A stretch of 64,000 nucleotides of DNA from Eutypa lata (Eukaryota > Ascomycota > Sordariomycetes > Xylariales > Diatrypaceae). Each line of letters starts with the position of its first letter. Within the stretch, counting starts at the first letter, position 1. The notes below the pieces were generated by a model. That model was given only the letters and a program-made list of their open reading frames with translations, searched no databases and was not told where the DNA came from. The position numbers and the translations under genes were made by a program. Where the stretch lies: contig JAKULF010000012.1 in NCBI GenBank assembly GCA_022661535.1, positions 558,001-622,000 of the forward strand, in the 5' to 3' direction. Shown piece by piece: positions 60,374-64,000 of this stretch.

Positions 60374-61663
60374 TTAGCCACTGATAACAACCGCACTCGG
60401 CGCCAATAACTCCGCCGCTGCTTCTTTCTTCACAAATTCTTCTCGCTCGATTTTAAACCTATTCTGGACCCCTGAGAATGTTGTTAGTAAGAGAGGACAT
60501 GAGAACGGGAGCATCGACTGACAGTCACCACACGATATCGGCTTGTATTTAGGCGGGTTAGATTCTGAAGCACAAGAAGGAACGACACCCTCGACGCAGT
60601 TGAAGTTGAGTCCTGCTGAGTATTAGATTAAGGCCATCCCAGAAAAGGGGGCCCAACAAGATACCTACCAAAGAAGAAAGGCATTGAAACTCGTTCTTGA
60701 CTAGACTCATTTGTCACTCTATGGACGGTTGATTTGTACATGTCGTTGCAGAGCCGCATCATAAAGTCTCCAATATTCACCACGAAGGTATTCTCAATTG
60801 GTCGTGCCTTTACGAGTTGTTAGTTACCCTGCTTACAGAAATCAATTCTCATGACTCACTTTTATCCACTGTCCTTCCTTTGTGAGTACCTGCAAACCAC
60901 CTATTTCATCTTGCCATAGCAGGGTAAAGAGTTGTAGATCAGTGTGGCTACCAAGACCGACAAACTTGTTCTCGATTTCTTCCTGGTTTCTTGGAGGATA
61001 GTAGTTGAAAACTCCATCAGCTCCAGGGAACGTCACTTTGTCATCCCAATAGTTCTCAGCCAGATCTAGCGACAGGGCGAACATCCTCACCAGCCTTCTA
61101 GCCAGAGTTAGGCAGCCAACCCAATATGCTAGGCAATCCTCTTTAAAGTTTGGTAGATGCTTGGTACCCTCCCATACAAAGTCTTCTCCATGTATCCATG
61201 GTCTCACCTCCTCCGGGACTTGACTGATGTCCATGGGGTGATCCGGATCCAACTCGGGAGAATATCTAAAGGAGAACGCTTCTCTGACATCGACGCTTTC
61301 GCTTGGCGATATCTGGGCTTTCTTGTTTCCGATATACCCATTGTAGAACTTGCTGTACTTTCTAGAGTCGACCGAACTTTTCTTCTCCAGGGGTTGTCTC
61401 ATGAAGCTTAGGATCTGCTGCTTGCATCGAGCGATCACCTCGGGTGAGATGCCGTGGTTCTTGACGTAGAAGAAGCCGTTGGTCACGGCGGCCTTTCGTA
61501 TCTGCGATGCGACCTTCTGGCGCTCGGAGAGATCCTCCGAAAACATCAGTGTCAAGTCGACGACCGGAATCTCTTCCGGAGTGCAGTCCCGGGGCGGATT
61601 CGGTAGCACATCCCGATAGACCGGACCGAGGGCGGTGCGGAGCTCCAGTTTTGTAGTAGACAT
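60374..61663 (-). CDS. 2-oxoglutarate/Fe(II)-dependent dioxygenase, isopenicillin-N-synthase-like
   Basis: Four exons, 61663-60860, 60807-60669, 60615-60523 and 60471-60374, join in frame to 377 residues. The N-terminal DIOX_N part contains IPVVDLTLMF and AAVTNGFFYVKNHGIS. The double-stranded beta-helix carries the iron ligands His240 and Asp242 (GSHTDLQLF) and His297 (STVHRVTN), and the 2OG-binding Arg307-x-Ser309 (ERVSMPFFF). All residues needed for activity are present. I start at MSTTKLELRT (61663); the frame is open upstream to an ATG at 61882, but that part lacks family similarity. The substrate is unknown; relatives act on gibberellin-like, flavonoid or secondary-metabolite substrates. 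It lies divergent to the HAD phosphatase. Confidence 0.92.
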
Positions 61664-62265
61664 TTTGTGAATATAGAACGAAAAAGGAAACCGATTCTGA
61701 ATCCTCTCTAAAGGAAAAGAAAGAAAAAGTGAATAGCCAATTCGTCTATAGCGAACGAATAGTTCTACGATGCTTTCTATAGGATGAAAATGAGGGAAGA
61801 GTCGCGATAGAAGTAGGTAATACTCGGGTTGTTCAATGTGGGGACCCAAGAATGATGTAACCAGTGAGAATGCACGCGGCATTTGCAACTTACGTTACTT
61901 CCCGGCTTTCACTTTCAACTTTTACGACTTTCAATGTTACTAAAACATGAAATGGGAGCCACCAACCGTGTATAATCCTGTCGTTTTGTACCTTCCCGTA
62001 TGTTTACCTATCTAACTCCGCCGGTTACCGAAGGAGTTGCTACTATTCTTCAGCTAGAGCAGTTCGAGCTAACTACCTAGGTATGTAGTTAGGTAGCTAT
62101 TCCTGAAACCGAATCAGCCGATCACTCCAATGAACTTAAAAATCCAATGATACCTACCTAGGTAGTTTAAGTGTGCAGGAAATAGAGACTAGGGACGTCC
62201 AACGGAACCAACATAAGAATCAAGACCAATCAGCTTTGAGCATTCAGGAGACATCACCGTCTATA
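61664..62265. promoter_or_regulatory. divergent upstream region of the dioxygenase and HAD phosphatase genes
   Basis: About 600 bases between two divergent ATGs. It contains short TAGGTA/CCTAGGTA palindromic simple repeats near 62075-62095 and 62150-62167. No other feature is recognised. Confidence 0.45.
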
Positions 62266-63171
62266 ATGTCATCTACCAACCAGACGGGAGGAGGGGTCGT
62301 ATCAACGCCCCAATCGGGGACCAGCTTATCGCCAGAATTCCCACCTATCCGGGCCTGTTTGTTCGACATGGATGGGCTGCTCCTAAACACAGAGGACATC
62401 TACTCGTCCTGCGCCGACATCGTCCTGAAGAAGCACGGCCGCCCCGGGCTCCCATGGTCGCTGAAGGCCAAGCTGATGGGAGTCCCCGGCGCGTCCAACG
62501 GCGACACCTTTCACGCATGGGCGCAGCTTCCCATCCCGCGGGAGCAGTACCAGCGAGAGCAGAGCGAGCAGCAGAAGATCCACTTCCCGGAGTGCGAGCC
62601 GCTGCCGGGAGTCGAGAAGCTGCTCTCGGACCTACGGTGGCGCGCCAGGACCGCAATCACAACCACAAACGGCATCGATAACCACGTGCAGATCGCTCTC
62701 GCAACCAGCAGCGAGCGGGCCAATTACAACCTAAAAACATCACGCCCCGCAACGAAGGCGATCCTCGACCTGATCCCGGAGGAGCACAAGGTGCTCGGGG
62801 ACGACCCGAGGATACGGAAGGGCAGGGGCAAGCCGGCCCCCGACATCTACCTCGTGGCCCTGCAGGCCGTCAACGATCACCTGCCCCCGGACGTCCCGCA
62901 GATCACGCCGCGCGAGTGCCTGGTGTTCGAGGATAGCGTGATCGGGGTCGAGGCGGGGCGACGCGCGGGGATGCGCGTGGTGTGGGCTCCGCATTCGAAG
63001 CTGGCGGCTGAGTACGTGGGGAAGGAGAGGGAGGTCTTGGCTGGCAGGTTGGGACTGGTGCATATCGGAAACGAGGAGCAGCTTGGCGTAGTCGGTGATG
63101 GATGGGCGGACCAACTCCCCAGCTTAGAGAATTTTCCCTATGAAAGATATGGCATTGTCGTCGCTAGCTAG
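62266..63171 (+). CDS. HAD-superfamily hydrolase, pseudouridine-5'-phosphatase/beta-phosphoglucomutase type
   Basis: The protein has 301 residues from the ATG at 62266 (MSSTNQTGGG); the frame upstream lacks an ATG. HAD motif I is ACLFDMDGLLLNTE (Asp34 nucleophile, Asp36 acid/base), motif II ALATSS, motif III the Lys in GRGKPAPDIYL, and motif IV VFEDSVIGVEAG, so all catalytic residues are present. The helical cap between motifs I and II (subclass I) contains LKAKLMGVPG. The closest known types are the HDHD1 pseudouridine-5'-phosphatase and yeast Gpp/Dog phosphatases. The exact small phosphorylated substrate cannot be read from the sequence. The ~20 residues before LSPEFPPIRACLF are disordered. 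Confidence 0.92.
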   Translation: MSSTNQTGGGVVSTPQSGTSLSPEFPPIRACLFDMDGLLLNTEDIYSSCADIVLKKHGRPGLPWSLKAKLMGVPGASNGDTFHAWAQLPIPREQYQREQSEQQKIHFPECEPLPGVEKLLSDLRWRARTAITTTNGIDNHVQIALATSSERANYNLKTSRPATKAILDLIPEEHKVLGDDPRIRKGRGKPAPDIYLVALQAVNDHLPPDVPQITPRECLVFEDSVIGVEAGRRAGMRVVWAPHSKLAAEYVGKEREVLAGRLGLVHIGNEEQLGVVGDGWADQLPSLENFPYERYGIVVAS

Positions 63172-64000
63172 AGAAGTACGATACTTGCTATTCCATAGTG
63201 GATGATTTCGTATCGGCGGTCGCCGGAATGAGAGCCGACTTTTGATACTTTCAGGGGTTAATGGCTTTCTCAGTGACCTTCTCTTATACTCACGGTCGAG
63301 TTCCGGCGGGATCCGGCGGGGGGCCGGTATATGTATGTGAGTTTATACTTGAAGATATTGTCCCCTTCCTAGCATACTATAGGTCATAATGCAATTGCCA
63401 TATGAGTATCTCCATTACAGCCATATTCTCATGAATTATACACCCGGTATATGAATCTTGTGGGCAGTATATGTAGTCTAATTCTTTCTGGAACTTGGAC
63501 ATTTCGATAGTAAACGTCCAAATCTACATTTTATGACGAACGCGTTCATACCCGGGTTGTGACTCGGGTTCGAGCGGACGCTCTAGATAAAGCTCGAGAC
63601 GTAATGGCCGGTCATTCATAAAAGACTTGGGTGGGTAATCTTGGTAGTAAGTCTTGTAAGTACTAAGGCTCAAATAGCCTTCTACCTTATTTTGGTACCT
63701 ATGCACGGTCACGTCGACAAGCTGTGCATTTGAAAACCTGGTGAAGTATGAGTGCCCAATGCAAAAAGAAAATTTGGTACTCTATGTATCGGAGGCCATA
63801 TCTATATATTGTGTGGGATATTTGGTGGGATAGCAAAGTAGTGGCTTAGGGCCACCAGGTCAAACGGAGGGATACGTCACCATTCCGGCTACAAACGCCG
63901 GAATGGCACCTATGTAGCTAGATTCCTGACCTAGATATTCCTGACAATACACAAGCTTCCTGAGACGGGAAATATGACCCCTAACTCTTCACATATTGAT
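63172..64000. other. 3' flank of the HAD gene, no gene seen
   Basis: No supported gene up to the window end. An inverted repeat of CATTCCGGC / GCCGGAATG lies near 63880-63906. Confidence 0.5.

Overview
The window reads as nuclear DNA of a filamentous ascomycete (Pezizomycotina, most likely a Sordariomycete). The genes are GC-rich. They are broken by short introns of about 55-210 bp with GT..AG ends and CTAAC/CTRAY branch-point-like motifs, and they encode fungal housekeeping proteins. Intergenic DNA is long, AT-richer and full of short CCTA/TAGG, CATA/TATG and GT microsatellites. No bacterial operon, CRISPR array, rRNA or intact transposase was found.

Layout. 1-5088 is gene-poor. 5089-6377 (+) is a three-exon conserved fungal protein. 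6378-17450 is a long gene-poor, microsatellite-rich stretch with one degraded AT-rich repeat (about 14771-14900) and a tRNA-Ser-like relic (about 16897-17040). 17451-18561 (-) is calcineurin B in five exons. 20171-22121 (+) is EPL1, the NuA4 subunit. 22413-26499 holds only decayed open frames. 26500-27618 (+) is KAE1. 29482-31530 (+) is the BUR1/CDK9-type kinase. 31984-33016 (-) is a small membrane protein. 33772-37800 is a relic-rich island: an aminoglycoside-phosphotransferase-like fragment, two diverged and oppositely oriented copies of a zinc-knuckle-like gene, and a copy of the AT-rich repeat between them. 39186-40915 (+) is the AMPK (SNF1) beta subunit. 42237-43928 (-) is the SAD1/USP39 splicing factor and 44692-46032 (-) is ESS2/DGCR14. 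46033-48612 is a second relic island with a perfect 24-bp hairpin, another AT-rich repeat and a truncated conserved gene. 48613-50085 (-) is an M28 peptidase and 51874-52449 (+) a small secreted protein; an interstitial telomere-type (CCCTAA)4 tract lies between them. 53724-54848 (+) is MED6. 55677-59495 (-) is the DEAH helicase ECM16/DHR1. 59803-60298 (+) is proteasome assembly chaperone 3. 60374-61663 (-) is a 2OG-Fe(II) dioxygenase and 62266-63171 (+) a HAD phosphatase.

Functional themes. Most genes are single-copy nuclear regulators: Pol II transcription (MED6, BUR1, EPL1), splicing (SAD1, ESS2), ribosome biogenesis (ECM16), tRNA modification (KAE1), and Ca2+/energy signalling (calcineurin B, AMPK beta). 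They do not form a pathway cluster.

The most unusual points are: EPL1 and MED6 both have a TAG stop followed in the same frame by about 100 further coding-like codons; the duplicated zinc-knuckle-like family with one broken copy; the dispersed AT-rich repeat; the long hairpin; and the internal telomere repeat. All exon boundaries were worked out by eye from frame continuity and splice signals and have no transcript support here.
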